DNA of 64,000 nucleotides from the NCBI RefSeq assembly GCF_050337045.1, contig NZ_JAKJSO010000009.1, positions 62,001-126,000 on the forward strand. Direction: 5' to 3'. The notes below the pieces were generated by a model that was not told the origin of the DNA, made no database searches, and was given only the letters and a program-made list of their open reading frames with translations. Below, piece after piece: positions 63,516 through 64,000 of the stretch (positions are counted from its first letter, which is position 1; each line of letters opens with the position of its first letter). This stretch comes from Photobacterium kagoshimensis (GTDB lineage: Bacteria > Pseudomonadota > Gammaproteobacteria > Enterobacterales > Vibrionaceae). Position numbers and translations under genes: made by a program.

Positions 63516-64000
63516 ATGAATTACCCATCGGCAATGATCCTTGATTGGATGGCAAATTATTTTTGGCCCTTCATTCGTATCTCATCGATGTTAATGTCGA
63601 TGACGTTTTTTGGCGCGCGTTTCGTCTCACCCAAAATTCGCCTTTATCTTGCTATTACGATTACCATCGCGGTAATGCCTGCGCTACCTGCTGTTCCACA
63701 AGACATTGAAGTGATGTCGTTTCAGGGCTTCTTGATCATTGCTCAACAGGTGATCATTGGCGTTTCTATGGGGTTTGTAACCCAGTTTGTTAGTCAGACC
63801 TTTGTTTTACTTGGTCAGATCTTAGGTATGCAATCGAGCTTAGGTTTTGCCTCTATGGTCGATCCTGCCAATGGTCAGAATACCCCAGTGTTGGGTCAGT
63901 TATTCATGATGTTTGCTCTGATGTTATTTTTATCAACAGACGGGCACTTAGTGATGCTGCAAATGGTCGTGGTCAGTTTCACAACCTTACCTATCGGTAA
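63516..64000 (+). CDS. fliR: Flagellar export gate protein FliR (partial, cut by window end)
   Basis: First 161 codons of fliR; the frame is open to the end of the window. The ATG at 63516 gives a Vibrio-like start (MNYPSAMILDWMANYFWPFI); a second in-frame ATG at 63534 is less likely. FliR signatures include ISSMLMSMTFFGARFVSP, GFVTQFVSQTFVLLGQILGM and SSLGFASMVDPANGQNTPVL. Confidence 0.95.
   Translation, partial: MNYPSAMILDWMANYFWPFIRISSMLMSMTFFGARFVSPKIRLYLAITITIAVMPALPAVPQDIEVMSFQGFLIIAQQVIIGVSMGFVTQFVSQTFVLLGQILGMQSSLGFASMVDPANGQNTPVLGQLFMMFALMLFLSTDGHLVMLQMVVVSFTTLPIG

Overview
The window looks like chromosomal DNA of a marine gammaproteobacterium of the family Vibrionaceae, most plausibly Photobacterium or a close relative. 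The basis is the polar-flagellum gene order (flgNMA, cheVR, flgB-L, flagellins, flaG-fliD-flaI-fliS, flrABC, fliE-R), the FlrA/FlrB/FlrC hierarchy with clear sigma-54 and sigma-28 promoters, and the neighbouring FNR-type pfl locus. The genus is an inference; no rRNA or other taxonomic marker is present. I saw no tRNA, rRNA, CRISPR array, insertion sequence or phage gene.

Region 1 (1-24.97 kb) is a metabolic and signalling mosaic. It starts with a YqhD-type alcohol dehydrogenase. The formate-fermentation genes follow on the minus strand, but they are split: focA-pflB (14.2-17.4 kb) and pflA (1.4-2.2 kb) flank about 12 kb of inserted genes. The insert holds a two-gene RND efflux system (membrane fusion protein plus pump) and an overlapping three-gene phosphorelay: REC-TPR, a BvgS/VieS-like hybrid kinase, and REC-EAL. 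This set resembles the Vibrio cholerae VieB/VieS/VieA proteins in a different gene order, and the VieA-like protein lacks a DNA-binding domain. On the plus strand lies a PepV-like dipeptidase translationally coupled to a YfcC-family transporter. Next come a chemoreceptor (minus) and a divergent pair of ArsR-family repressor and DUF318/ArsP-like permease, with two near-identical inverted repeats between them.

Region 2 (24.97-64 kb) is a nearly uninterrupted polar flagellar cluster. flgA, flgM and flgN run leftward; everything from cheV to fliR runs rightward except one gene. The rod, hook and ring genes (flgB-J) and hook-filament junction genes (flgKL) are complete. Two flagellin genes follow: the first has a sigma-54 promoter and the second a sigma-28 promoter, like the V. 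cholerae flaA versus secondary flagellin arrangement. After flaG-fliD-flaI-fliS come the master regulator flrA, the two-component pair flrBC, and the export and basal-body genes fliEFGHIJKLMNOPQ; fliR is cut by the window end.

The exception is a 702-codon minus-strand gene between flgL and the first flagellin. It encodes an N-terminal TPR array and a C-terminal glycosyltransferase-like domain, and a convincing sigma-54 promoter on its own strand lies just upstream. It is the best candidate in the window for something undescribed: a flagellin-modifying enzyme controlled with the flagellum.

Regulatory sites read by eye include sigma-54 elements with exact GG-N10-GC spacing before flgB, flgF, flgK, the first flagellin, flrB, fliK and the glycosyltransferase. 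There are sigma-28 elements before flgM and the second flagellin, and an FNR site centred 41.5 bp before the predicted focA transcription start. Several perfect-stem terminators are also present. FlrA keeps the two arginines known to bind c-di-GMP in V. cholerae FlrA, so the REC-EAL phosphodiesterase in region 1 could in principle feed into the flagellar programme in region 2.
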